Both the position numbers and the translations under genes were made by a program. The notes beneath the pieces are model-generated. The model saw only the letters and a list, made by a program, of their open reading frames with translations, was not told where the DNA came from and ran no database searches. DNA of 64,000 nucleotides from CAMXAS01 sp964442435 (GTDB lineage: Bacteria; Bacteroidota; Bacteroidia; Bacteroidales; P3). The DNA is taken from contig CAYTZG010000007.1 in assembly GCA_964442435.1 (NCBI GenBank), positions 1-64,000 on the forward strand, given 5' to 3'. Below are positions 51,751-60,089 of the stretch, one piece after another. How positions within the stretch are numbered: the stretch's first letter is position 1; every line of letters starts with the position of its first letter.

Positions 51751-52339
51751 AATATTGCCCCGAAAGATATATCTTGAAGAATATGGCGGGGATTATCACA
51801 GATATATTGACGCTGTATATGCGCTATTTGAAGCAGATTTCATTAGACACAAAGCCACTTTTGGTTCCCATCATCTAAACATGAAATTCAATCCTCTCTT
51901 TCAAGGGCGTGCATATACATTTTATCACATGACGCATAAAGGAGAGATTGAGACTGAACGAGAACCAGATCTTCGTCGATGTGAGTGTATGCCATGGGCT
52001 CGGCCAACTATTGAACATGTTGAGGAGTGGCAGTTGAAATTCTGGAGACAGTCTCGTAAAAATTCTAATAACAGGATATGCATCTGTTTGGAAAACGACA
52101 ATGATGTGGACTATTTTGTGGTATTAGAGGTCAGAAGTACGTATGTGTTGTTATGGACTGCTTTTGTTGCTGAACGGAGTCACGAAACAATTAAAAAGAT
52201 GCGTGAATATAAGGAATGGAAATCTACTGAAGGGCAAAACATAAATACTCCAGATGAAATAATTGACTTCATCCAAAAGGAAATAAAAGCAAGGGGCGGC
52301 AATGCCGCCCCCGTAACTCCTCCAACACATGGTTGTTGA
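51740..52339 (+). CDS. Unknown partner of the DUF3800 protein
   Basis: A 199-residue protein, AT-rich, with no certain family. VDYFVVLEVRSTYVLLWTAFVAE followed by a basic helix (SHETIKKMREYKEWK) slightly resembles the core of RelE/BECR-type toxins, but no decisive catalytic residue was found. It overlaps the end of the DUF3800 gene by 11 bases, which suggests the pair works as a unit. It lies in the spot between mod and res where accessory genes are sometimes carried. Confidence that it is a real gene is high because of overlap and codon pattern; function is open. Confidence 0.6.
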   Translation: MEDRILPRKIYLEEYGGDYHRYIDAVYALFEADFIRHKATFGSHHLNMKFNPLFQGRAYTFYHMTHKGEIETEREPDLRRCECMPWARPTIEHVEEWQLKFWRQSRKNSNNRICICLENDNDVDYFVVLEVRSTYVLLWTAFVAERSHETIKKMREYKEWKSTEGQNINTPDEIIDFIQKEIKARGGNAAPVTPPTHGC

Positions 52340-52400
52340 GATGGTGCAAAGTTAAGCCTTTATTGCGGCAAAAGCAAATAATTTTACAAAGTGTTTTAGA

Positions 52401-55109
52401 ATGAACGCTATAACCCAAAATATCAAGCAGCGGCTTTCGCTTCGTAAGCCGCTTGCAGACGCGCTTGAGGTCACGGCCAAGATTACCGACAAACTGTCGC
52501 TTACCAAGCCTCCCCAAGCGGACGATAAGTTGACTGCATTTCTCAAGAAAGAATTGGATGCGGTTAAGGCCATTGTACCGACGATTAAGGATTTTGACCG
52601 TAACTTCCCGTCGCTTGCTTTCTCAATAGCCACCGGTATCGGTAAAACCCGTCTGATGGGTGCCATCATTGCCTATCTATACCTACAATACGACATCAAG
52701 CATTTCTTTATTTTGGCGCCAAACCTGACTCTATATGAGAAATTGAAACGTGATTTCGGAGAACCGGGTTATGAGAAATACGTTTTCAAGGGTATCAGCG
52801 AATTTGCAAGCCAAGGGCCTCAGATTATTACGGGCGAAACCTACGATGGAAGACAGCTTTCAACGGGTTTGCCTTTGCAAATCAATATATTCAATATCGC
52901 AAAGTTCAACAAGGACACGAAGAACGGCGCCAAAGGTGAACCGCGGATGCGCCATCTGTCGGAATATCTCGGCGAATCCTATTTCCAATATCTTGCCGGA
53001 CTGCCTGACCTCGTTATCCTTATGGATGAGGCACATCGTTACCATGCCGATGCCTCAAAACGGGCCATCAACGAACTCCGCCCCATACTCGGTTGCGAAA
53101 TGACGGCTACGCCGCTTGACGAAAAAGGCAAGCCGTTCAAAAACATCGTGTTCGAATATAATTTGGCCGAGGCCCTTGCCGATAAGAAATACGTCAAAGA
53201 CCCGACGGTAGCCGGTCGCAAGAACTTCGATAAACACAATTATATGCCCGACGAAATCGAAATCATCAAGTTGGAGGATGGTATCAACGTGCATGAGCGC
53301 ACGAAAGTCGCCATAGAATTATATGCTAAACAGAATGACAAGCATATTGTACATCCGTTCATATTGGTGGCCTGCCGTGACATCGCCCATGCCCGCAGTG
53401 TCAAGGATTTGCTTGAGAGTGACCGGATTTTTCATGGCAAGTATCGTGGCAAAGTTCTGCAAATAGACAGTTCGACAAAGAAAGACGAAGAAATCGAACA
53501 GCAGTTTATCGCTCTGGAAGCACCCGACAACAAAATAGAAATCGTTGTCCATGTCAATATGCTGAAAGAGGGTTGGGATGTCAACAATCTATATACGATT
53601 ATCCCTTTGCGGGCTGCCGATGCCGCCATACTTATCGAACAGACCATCGGGCGCGGGCTTCGTTTGCCGTATGGCGGTGAACGCACAGGAAACAAGGATG
53701 TCGATACTTTGACCGTTATCGCCCATGAGAATTTTGCGGCGGTGATTGCCAAAGCCCAAAGCGGCGACAGCGTTCTCAGTAAACTTACCTATGTGGAGTT
53801 GGATGAAGCCGACCCCAAAGATCGTCCGGGCAAGGTCGTGGCAACAACACCTACCATCCTTCAGAAATACAAACAACACAAAAATCTGACTCTGACGGAG
53901 CAAGAGTTGCAGGCGGCGGTATGTGCCAGCGATGCGGTTCGCGCCGTCATGGCGGTTATCCCGCATTTTGCCGAGAAAGTAGAACATCACAGTGATTTGG
54001 CGAAGCCCAATATCATTAAACAAATACGGCAGAACGCGGCTGACTTCATCAAACAGGAAACCCAAAATTCGAATCCGCTTTTCGCGGTCCAAGAAGCCAC
54101 CGAACGAATCGCTCAACTTGATAAGGTTATTCAGGCCGTCGTTATTGACTATGAAAAAAATGTCATTGAGATTCCGCGACTTGTCGTTGAGCAACCCCAA
54201 GCCAAAAAGGTATTCGAAGACTTTGATCTCAATACGGACAACGGATTCAATCTTGCTGATGTGAGTTATGAAATATTGCGTCAAAGCCTTGATACCGGAG
54301 AGCGTGATGTTATTGAAGGCAAGTCCGGTACATTCAAGGGAAATGCCATTGATTTGTTGGTAGAGCGTCTTGCTGCCTATGACGATATTGATTATGATAC
54401 CTATGCGGATTTATTGTACAAACTCGCGGAACAGGCGGTAGCCGCGATACGTTCTTATACGCCGGGTATAAAAGACGATGAGGTGGCCGAGAAAGTAAAC
54501 GCCTACAAGGAATCCTTGGCCGATAACATTTATCGTCAGATGAATGAACACTCCCATCTAGAACACGATAGTGTGCCATTGAAGCGTGTATTGCCATTCA
54601 GCCGGATGCTTGACCAACATCTCGTTGAAAATGAATACGGGTATCGTATGGTGAGTGATATTCCGGAAACGGCCTCGTTGGCCAAAAAATATATCGTCAG
54701 AGGATTTCTTAAATCGTATTATTCGGAATATCGTTTTGACAGTTCAACGGAGTGGGATTTCGCGTATGTTCTCGAATCGGATAACATCAAAGTTTTGAAA
54801 TGGTTGCGGCCGGTTCCGCAACAGTTCAGCATCTATTGGCATGACGGTACCAAACGATACGAACCCGACTTTATTGTGGAAACGGCTGATGCGGTTTATA
54901 TGTGTGAAACCAAAGCCGCCAAAGACATTGAAGATGCCGATGTGCAGGAAAAGGCGGAAGCGGCGCGTGCTTATTGTAAGATCGTTTCGGCTTACAATGC
55001 CCAACACAATGGCAAGCCATGGCGGTATGTGATTATTCCGCATTCCGTGGTGAAGCGCACAAACTCTTTTGATTACATCTTGAGTAAGTCGAACCTATTT
55101 AACGGATAA
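52401..55109 (+). CDS. res: Type III restriction enzyme subunit (Res)
   Basis: A 902-residue SF2 helicase-nuclease. Walker A TGIGKT is at 78-83; the DEAH box LMDEAHRYH is near 208-215; TATPLDEKGKPF and the motif VI region EQTIGRGLRLPYGG follow. The C-terminal nuclease has a PD-(D/E)xK pattern: RYEPDFIVE ... YMCETKAA, about residues 813-835. Together with Mod it cuts DNA after collision of two translocating complexes. It is less AT-rich than the two genes before it. All catalytic motifs are intact, so the system looks functional. Confidence 0.92.
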   Translation: MNAITQNIKQRLSLRKPLADALEVTAKITDKLSLTKPPQADDKLTAFLKKELDAVKAIVPTIKDFDRNFPSLAFSIATGIGKTRLMGAIIAYLYLQYDIKHFFILAPNLTLYEKLKRDFGEPGYEKYVFKGISEFASQGPQIITGETYDGRQLSTGLPLQINIFNIAKFNKDTKNGAKGEPRMRHLSEYLGESYFQYLAGLPDLVILMDEAHRYHADASKRAINELRPILGCEMTATPLDEKGKPFKNIVFEYNLAEALADKKYVKDPTVAGRKNFDKHNYMPDEIEIIKLEDGINVHERTKVAIELYAKQNDKHIVHPFILVACRDIAHARSVKDLLESDRIFHGKYRGKVLQIDSSTKKDEEIEQQFIALEAPDNKIEIVVHVNMLKEGWDVNNLYTIIPLRAADAAILIEQTIGRGLRLPYGGERTGNKDVDTLTVIAHENFAAVIAKAQSGDSVLSKLTYVELDEADPKDRPGKVVATTPTILQKYKQHKNLTLTEQELQAAVCASDAVRAVMAVIPHFAEKVEHHSDLAKPNIIKQIRQNAADFIKQETQNSNPLFAVQEATERIAQLDKVIQAVVIDYEKNVIEIPRLVVEQPQAKKVFEDFDLNTDNGFNLADVSYEILRQSLDTGERDVIEGKSGTFKGNAIDLLVERLAAYDDIDYDTYADLLYKLAEQAVAAIRSYTPGIKDDEVAEKVNAYKESLADNIYRQMNEHSHLEHDSVPLKRVLPFSRMLDQHLVENEYGYRMVSDIPETASLAKKYIVRGFLKSYYSEYRFDSSTEWDFAYVLESDNIKVLKWLRPVPQQFSIYWHDGTKRYEPDFIVETADAVYMCETKAAKDIEDADVQEKAEAARAYCKIVSAYNAQHNGKPWRYVIIPHSVVKRTNSFDYILSKSNLFNG

Positions 55110-55437
55110 CGTTAGTGGGAGGTGTCACTACCTTTACTCGCGGCGTTGCCGCTCGTGAAGGTAGGAGGCATTTCGGCAGAAGCAGCCATTTTACTCGTTC
55201 GAAAACAACTATCACTCATTGTGTTCGCGATAGTTTCATATCACGCCAGAACAATCTGCAAAACGAGTTTTGCGTTTGTTTCGTCGTGATATTTCCGCGG
55301 CTATCGCCGCTCGTTTTCTCTCTTCGTTGCAGGGACTTGCTTCTACGCTCAATTTTCACTATCTTTGTCCGCGTTTTAAGGGCCTTAGGATTTCTTGGGG
55401 CTCTTTTTGGAACGGGAAACTTTAAAATTTTTAAGAT
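55110..55437 (+). promoter_or_regulatory. Intergenic region with hairpins and the DUF1573 promoter
   Basis: No gene is seen in these 328 bases. A long imperfect hairpin spans 55128-55164 (CTACCTTTACTCGCGGC/GCCGCTCGTGAAGGTAG, GTT loop), probably ending the res transcript or acting as a structured element. A second hairpin GCGGC-TATC-GCCGC lies at 55297-55310. A full promoter follows: TTG (55337-55339), 20 bases, TATCTTTG (55360-55367), with transcription starting near 55374. Confidence 0.6.
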
Positions 55438-55860
55438 ATGAAAGCTATCAAAATTTTAGCGTTAGGCCTTTCCCTTATGGCGACGTTCGCCGTAGCGGAA
55501 GTAAAGGCGCAGGCTACGTCGCTCGAAGCCGAGAAGACGGAAGGCCCCTCCATCCAGTTTGACAACACGACCTACGACTATGGCCAGATTGAACAGGGCG
55601 CCAACGGCGACTGCGAATTCACGTTCTCGAACGTGGGTACCGAACCGTTGCTGCTCTCCGACGTTCGCGCCAGCTGCGGCTGCACGACGCCGTCGTGGAC
55701 GCGCGAGCCGATTATGCCCGGCAAAACCGGCACGATCAAGGTGCACTACGACACCAACCGTCTGGGCGGCATCAACAAAGCCATTACCGTAACGACGAAC
55801 GGCAACCCCGAACGGGTGGTGCTCCGCATAGCCGGTAACGTAAGTCCGAAGGAAAACTAA
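55438..55860 (+). CDS. DUF1573 domain secreted protein
   Basis: A 140-residue protein with a signal peptide (MKAIKILALGLSLMATFAVAEVKAQ) and a single DUF1573 immunoglobulin-like domain. FDNTTYDYGQIEQGANGDCEFTFSNVGTEPL and DVRASCGCTTPSW are the family signatures, the latter with the conserved Cys pair CGC. DUF1573 proteins are periplasmic or secreted and common in Bacteroidota; function is unknown. The promoter at 55337-55367 is well formed. The aminotransferase gene begins 14 nt after its stop. Confidence 0.9.
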   Translation: MKAIKILALGLSLMATFAVAEVKAQATSLEAEKTEGPSIQFDNTTYDYGQIEQGANGDCEFTFSNVGTEPLLLSDVRASCGCTTPSWTREPIMPGKTGTIKVHYDTNRLGGINKAITVTTNGNPERVVLRIAGNVSPKEN

Positions 55861-55874
55861 TACCGATTTCAATC

Positions 55875-57074
55875 ATGCCTAGCATTTCAGAAAAAGCACA
55901 GAAGATGCCGGCTTCCCCTATCCGGAAGCTCGTGCCCTTTGCCGACGCGGCCAAGAAAAGAGGCGTCAAGGTTTACCACCTCAATATCGGCCAGCCCGAT
56001 ATCGCTTCCCCCAAGTGCGCGTTGGACGCGGTCCGCAACAATACGTTGCCGCTCGTGGAATACAGCCACTCGGCCGGTAACCTTTCGCTGCGCAAGAAAC
56101 TCGTCGAATACTATGCCAAGAACGACATCCACGTTACGGAAAACGAAATCCTCGTAACCAACGGCGGTTCGGAAGGCATCCTGTTCGCGTTCATGACGTG
56201 TCTGAACCCCGGTGACGAAGTTATCGTGACCGAACCGTTCTACGCGAACTACAACGGTTTCGCGATGACGGCCGGCGTTGTGACGAAGCCGATTATCTCC
56301 AAGATTGAAGACGGCTTCGCGTTGCCGCCCATCGAGGAGTTTGAGAAAATCATCACGCCCAAGACCAAGGCGATTTTGATTTGCAACCCCAACAACCCGA
56401 CGGGTTATCTGTATTCGAAAGCCGAATTGGAAACCTTGGCCAAAATCGTGAAGAAACACGACCTGTTCCTGTTTGCCGATGAGGTTTACCGCGAATTCTG
56501 CTACGACGGCGAGAAGTATTTCTCGGTGATGCACCTGCAGGGTATCGAAGACAACGTGGTGTTGCTTGACTCGGTATCCAAGCGCTACTCAGCCTGTGGT
56601 TGCCGCATCGGTGCGTTCATCACGCACAACAAGGACGTATATGCCGCCGCGATGAAGTTCGCGCAGGCGCGTCTGTCGCCGCCCTCCTACGGCCAGATCT
56701 TCTCGGAAGCGGCCGTGGATACGCCGGCTTCCTATTTCGCCGAAGTGTTGAACGAATATACGAACCGCCGCAACATCGTGGTGGAGGCCATCAACAAGAT
56801 GCCGGGCTGCTTCTGCCCCAATCCGAAGGGTGCTTTCTACGCGGTGGCGCGTTTGCCGATTGACGACGCCGACAAGTTCTGCCAGTGGTTGCTGGAAGAC
56901 TTCAACGACAATGGCGAGACCGTCATGCTGGCGCCGGCCACGGGCTTCTACGCCACGCCGGGGTCGGGCAAGAACGAGGTGCGTATCAGCTACGTGCTCA
57001 AGGCCGACGACCTGCACGCCGCCATGCGTTGTCTGGCGGCCGCCTTGAAGGTATATCCGGGCAAGACGTGCTAA
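55875..57074 (+). CDS. Class I/II PLP aminotransferase, probable aspartate aminotransferase
   Basis: A 399-residue fold-type I aminotransferase. HLNIGQPDIASP, the cofactor-binding VTNGGSEGILFAF segment, the substrate-ring block NPNNPTGYLYSKAELE and the Schiff-base Lys in LLDSVSKRYSACGCRIG are present, and KNEVRISYVL contains the carboxylate-binding Arg. The neighbour is aspartate ammonia-lyase, so both probably handle aspartate: transamination to oxaloacetate or deamination to fumarate. Some enzymes of this subgroup act on other dicarboxylic or aromatic substrates, so specificity is open. The gap to aspA is 50 nt. Confidence 0.9.
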   Translation: MPSISEKAQKMPASPIRKLVPFADAAKKRGVKVYHLNIGQPDIASPKCALDAVRNNTLPLVEYSHSAGNLSLRKKLVEYYAKNDIHVTENEILVTNGGSEGILFAFMTCLNPGDEVIVTEPFYANYNGFAMTAGVVTKPIISKIEDGFALPPIEEFEKIITPKTKAILICNPNNPTGYLYSKAELETLAKIVKKHDLFLFADEVYREFCYDGEKYFSVMHLQGIEDNVVLLDSVSKRYSACGCRIGAFITHNKDVYAAAMKFAQARLSPPSYGQIFSEAAVDTPASYFAEVLNEYTNRRNIVVEAINKMPGCFCPNPKGAFYAVARLPIDDADKFCQWLLEDFNDNGETVMLAPATGFYATPGSGKNEVRISYVLKADDLHAAMRCLAAALKVYPGKTC

Positions 57075-57124
57075 GGTGTATATAATTAACGGAAAACAAA
57101 ATCATACAGTAAAAGACAATAAAG

Positions 57125-58684
57125 ATGGCTACAAAAACCACCAAGAAAGCGGCTGCCAAGAAACCGGCCGCCAAGAAAGCGGCTCCTAAGGCGGCCGCCA
57201 AGAAGACCGCGCCGAAAGCCGCGGCTAAAACGAAAGCGGCCCCCAAGGCCAAAGCGGCTCCCAAGGCTAAGGCGGGCTACCGTATCGAACATGACCTGTT
57301 GGGCAACATCCAGGTTCCCAACAGCGCTTTGTATGGCGTTCAGACGTTGCGTGGTATCAACAACTTCCACATCAGCAACGTGCCGATGAACCGTTTCCCG
57401 AGCTTTATCGTAGGCTTCGCTTATACGAAATGGGGCGCCATCCTGGCCAACCACAAACTGGGTCTCGTCACCACGAAGCAGAAAGACGCCGTGGTTCAAG
57501 CCTGCAAGGAAATCATCGCCGGCAAACACCACGAACACTTCATCACCGACATGATTCAGGGCGGTGCCGGTACGACGATGAACATGAACGCCAATGAGGT
57601 TATCGCCAACCGCGCGTTGGAAATCATGGGCCACAAACGCGGCGAATACAAATACTGCGATTCGCACGACGTTATCAACTGCGCCCAATCGACGAACGAC
57701 GCTTATCCGACGGCCATGCACTTCGGTCTGTACTTCAGCCACAAGGAATTGGTAAAGGCTTTGGATCTGCTCATCAAGTCGATGGACAAGAAAGCCAAGG
57801 AATTCAAGAACGTGGTCAAGATGGGGCGTACCCAGCTGCAGGACGCCGTGCCCATGACGTTGGGTCAGACGTTCAACGGCTTCGCTTCCGGCTTGAAACG
57901 CGAACTGAAAAGCCTCAACGCCGCGGCTCAGGAATTCCTGACCGTCAACATGGGCGCCACGGCCATCGGTACCGGTATCACGTCGCAGCCGGGTTACAGC
58001 AAGCTCTGCGTTGAAGCCTTGAAGAACGTGATGAAGGAAAACATCAAGCTGGATGACGACTTGGTATTCGTTACGTCCGACAACGGCGGCGTGGTTACCT
58101 ATTCGTCCTGCCTGAAACGTATGGCGGTTCGCGTCGGCAAGATCTGCAACGACTTGCGTCTGATGGCTTCCGGCCCGCGTTGCGGCTTGCACGAGATCAA
58201 CCTGCCCGAACGTCAGCCGGGTTCGTCGATTATGCCCGGTAAGGTCAACCCGGTTATCCCCGAAGTGATGAACCAGGTTTGCTTCCGCGTTATCGGCAAC
58301 GACCTCACCGTAACGATGGCGGCCGACGCCGCTCAGTTGGAACTGAACGTTATGGAACCGGTTATGTGCTACTCCGTATTCGAATCCATCGAATTGCTGA
58401 AGAACGGCTTCGATACGCTGCGCACGCTCTGCATCGACGGCATCACGGCCAACGCCGCGCACTGCAAGCAGATGATGGAGAACAGCATCGGTATCGTAAC
58501 GGCCTTGAACCCGTACATCGGCTATGACAACTCGACCGAAATCGCCAAGGAAGCCAAGGACAAGAACTTGAGCGTGGTGGATTTGGTTCTCAAGAAAAAG
58601 ATTCTGACCAAAGCGCAGTTGGATGAAATCCTGGCGCCGAAGAATCTGATTCAGCCGGTAAAACTGAACATCAAGGTTAAATAA
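57125..58684 (+). CDS. aspA: Aspartate ammonia-lyase with an N-terminal histone-like Lys/Ala tail
   Basis: A 519-residue aspartase/fumarase-family enzyme. The tail occupies residues 1-51: about 17 Lys plus Ala, Pro and Thr, no acidic residues (MATKTTKKAAAKKPAAKKAA then further PKAAAKK units). The enzyme itself begins at YRIEHDLLG, the normal aspartase N-terminus. VQTLRGINNF, NCAQSTNDAYPTAMH, and the active-site signature GSSIMPGKVNPVIPEVMNQV are intact. It deaminates aspartate to fumarate, feeding anaerobic fumarate respiration. The tail echoes the one on PurS encoded at 19813 but is at the opposite end. The first codons are ATG at 57125; no shorter start would remove the tail without losing conserved sequence, except by internal initiation, for which no ATG is seen. 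Confidence 0.93.
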   Translation: MATKTTKKAAAKKPAAKKAAPKAAAKKTAPKAAAKTKAAPKAKAAPKAKAGYRIEHDLLGNIQVPNSALYGVQTLRGINNFHISNVPMNRFPSFIVGFAYTKWGAILANHKLGLVTTKQKDAVVQACKEIIAGKHHEHFITDMIQGGAGTTMNMNANEVIANRALEIMGHKRGEYKYCDSHDVINCAQSTNDAYPTAMHFGLYFSHKELVKALDLLIKSMDKKAKEFKNVVKMGRTQLQDAVPMTLGQTFNGFASGLKRELKSLNAAAQEFLTVNMGATAIGTGITSQPGYSKLCVEALKNVMKENIKLDDDLVFVTSDNGGVVTYSSCLKRMAVRVGKICNDLRLMASGPRCGLHEINLPERQPGSSIMPGKVNPVIPEVMNQVCFRVIGNDLTVTMAADAAQLELNVMEPVMCYSVFESIELLKNGFDTLRTLCIDGITANAAHCKQMMENSIGIVTALNPYIGYDNSTEIAKEAKDKNLSVVDLVLKKKILTKAQLDEILAPKNLIQPVKLNIKVK

Positions 58685-58743
58685 ACCGGAGGCCTGACGG
58701 TAATTCGCTTTCGGGCGGATGGCCGGCGGCTTTTGAAAGGAAG

Positions 58744-58774
58744 GCGGTCGCTCCCTGTGGGGCGGCCGCTTTTT
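58744..58774 (+). terminator. Terminator after aspA
   Basis: GCGGTCGC (58744-58751) pairs with GCGGCCGC (58762-58769), one wobble, followed by TTTTTCGTTTTT. It lies 59 nt after the aspA stop. Confidence 0.8.
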
Positions 58775-58850
58775 CGTTTTTAGGGCCTGACCCGACTTTT
58801 TTTCATCTGTTTTGGGATTCATACGTATATTATTAAAACGGAATCTCAGG

Positions 58851-59741
58851 ATGGAAGAAATGGATGAAAACGGGCGGGCCATGGGTCTGCGTTGGTGCTT
58901 GACGCTGTTGGCGGCCTTGTGGGCGCCGGTGCGGCGGTATTTCTATTTGACGAAACGCGATGCGCGGGGCTTTGCGGTCTGGTGTCTCCTCATGGCGCTG
59001 ACGTTGGGGGTAAAATGGGCGTACCCGCGGTGGGAGGCGGCGCGCCTGTCGCAAGACAGGCTGCCGGCGCCGCAAAGCGGCGCCGGGGCGGGGACGGGCG
59101 GCTTTGTGGCGGCGGATGCCGACGGCTCCGACGTGTCGGGGGCTTACGGTACTGCGGGCGGAAACGGCGTCCCTGCGGAGGGTTCCTCAACCGGAAACGG
59201 CACGGCGGCGATGGCGGCCAAAGGCGGTCGCCGTCCGTCCGATGGGGCTTCGACGCCCGACACCACCTCTCCCGGCCGCCCGTCCCCGCGCGCCGCCTCC
59301 CCATCGCCCTACGGCTCGCCCTATCGCAAAAAAGCCTTTACCGTGGACCTCAACCGTGCCGACACCTTCGACTTTCAGGAACTCCGCGGCATAGGGCCGG
59401 CCTACGCCCGCCGCATCGTGGCCTACCGCGAACGGCTGGGCGGCTTTGTCGATAAGGCCCAGCTTCTGGAAGTATGGGGCGTGGACAGCGCGTTGTACGC
59501 CCGTATCGCCCCCTCGCTTGAACTGACGTCGCCCTCCGTCCGTAAGTTGTACGTCAACCGGCTCACGGTTCAGGAACTCAAGCAACATCCGTACCTCGAC
59601 TACTATCAGGCCAAGGAAATCGTGCGCTACCGCGAGCGTTACGGCGCGTTCCAAACCCCCGCCGACCTCAGGAAAGTCAACCTCATCGACGCCGACACCT
59701 ACGCGCGCCTTGCCCCCTACGTTTCCACCGCCGTGCCCTAA
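58851..59741 (+). CDS. ComEA-like helix-hairpin-helix membrane protein
   Basis: A 296-residue protein. A membrane helix (ARGFAVWCLLMALTLGVKWAYP, ~45-65) is followed by a disordered Gly/Ala/Ser/Pro-rich linker (~85-170). Two HhH units come next: VDLNRADTFDFQELRGIGPAYARRIVAYRERLGGF and VNRLTVQELKQHPYLDYYQAKEIVRYRERYGAF. In other bacteria ComEA proteins bind DNA for uptake; the HhH repeats suggest DNA binding here as well, outside the membrane. The start at 58851 is preferred over a TTG 39 bases upstream; another ATG lies at 58860. The role in this organism is unknown. Confidence 0.75.
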   Translation: MEEMDENGRAMGLRWCLTLLAALWAPVRRYFYLTKRDARGFAVWCLLMALTLGVKWAYPRWEAARLSQDRLPAPQSGAGAGTGGFVAADADGSDVSGAYGTAGGNGVPAEGSSTGNGTAAMAAKGGRRPSDGASTPDTTSPGRPSPRAASPSPYGSPYRKKAFTVDLNRADTFDFQELRGIGPAYARRIVAYRERLGGFVDKAQLLEVWGVDSALYARIAPSLELTSPSVRKLYVNRLTVQELKQHPYLDYYQAKEIVRYRERYGAFQTPADLRKVNLIDADTYARLAPYVSTAVP

Positions 59742-59763
59742 GCCATGAAATGATAAAAAGTGT

Positions 59764-59771
59764 TATCTTTG
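59764..59771 (+). promoter_or_regulatory. Promoter -7 element before the cytochrome bd operon
   Basis: TATCTTTG (59764-59771) matches TAnnTTTG; the ATG of the DUF4492 gene follows after six bases, implying a very short or missing leader. No TTG at -33 was seen. Confidence 0.4.
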
Positions 59772-59777
59772 CAAATC

Positions 59778-60077
59778 ATGGATACGATACGGAAAATATA
59801 CCGTTTCTATGTGGATGGATTCCGGGAAATGACGGTGGGCAAAACGCTTTGGGCCATTATCCTGTGCAAGGCGTTTGTCCTGTTTTTCGTGCTCAAGATT
59901 TTCTTTTTCCCCAATCTGCTCAAAGCCTTGCCCGACGACAACGCCAAGGGCGCTTATGTCGCCACCGACTTGGTGCACCGCGTGTCAGCCGCCCCGGCGA
60001 CCGTTTCCCCGTCCGCCCATGCCGCCGACCCGCAGCCTTCCCCGTCGGGTCACCCGAAACAAATAGACAACGAATAA
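59778..60077 (+). CDS. DUF4492 membrane protein of the cytochrome bd operon
   Basis: A 99-residue protein. RKIYRFYVDGFREMTVGKTLWAIILCKAFVLFFVLKIFFFPNLL matches DUF4492, which in Bacteroidota regularly precedes cydA. It has one membrane helix and a soluble C-terminal extension rich in Pro, Ala and Ser. It probably accompanies the oxidase as a small subunit or assembly factor, as CydX does elsewhere, but that is inference. The ATG at 59778 is preferred because conserved residues begin right after it. cydA starts 12 nt later. Confidence 0.85.
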   Translation: MDTIRKIYRFYVDGFREMTVGKTLWAIILCKAFVLFFVLKIFFFPNLLKALPDDNAKGAYVATDLVHRVSAAPATVSPSAHAADPQPSPSGHPKQIDNE

Positions 60078-60089
60078 AAACGCAATGAT

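Noticed and set aside
57086..58882. Minus-strand frame opposite aspA
   Set aside because: Shadow of aspA; the Gly/Arg/Leu-rich segment is the reverse complement of the Lys/Ala tail.
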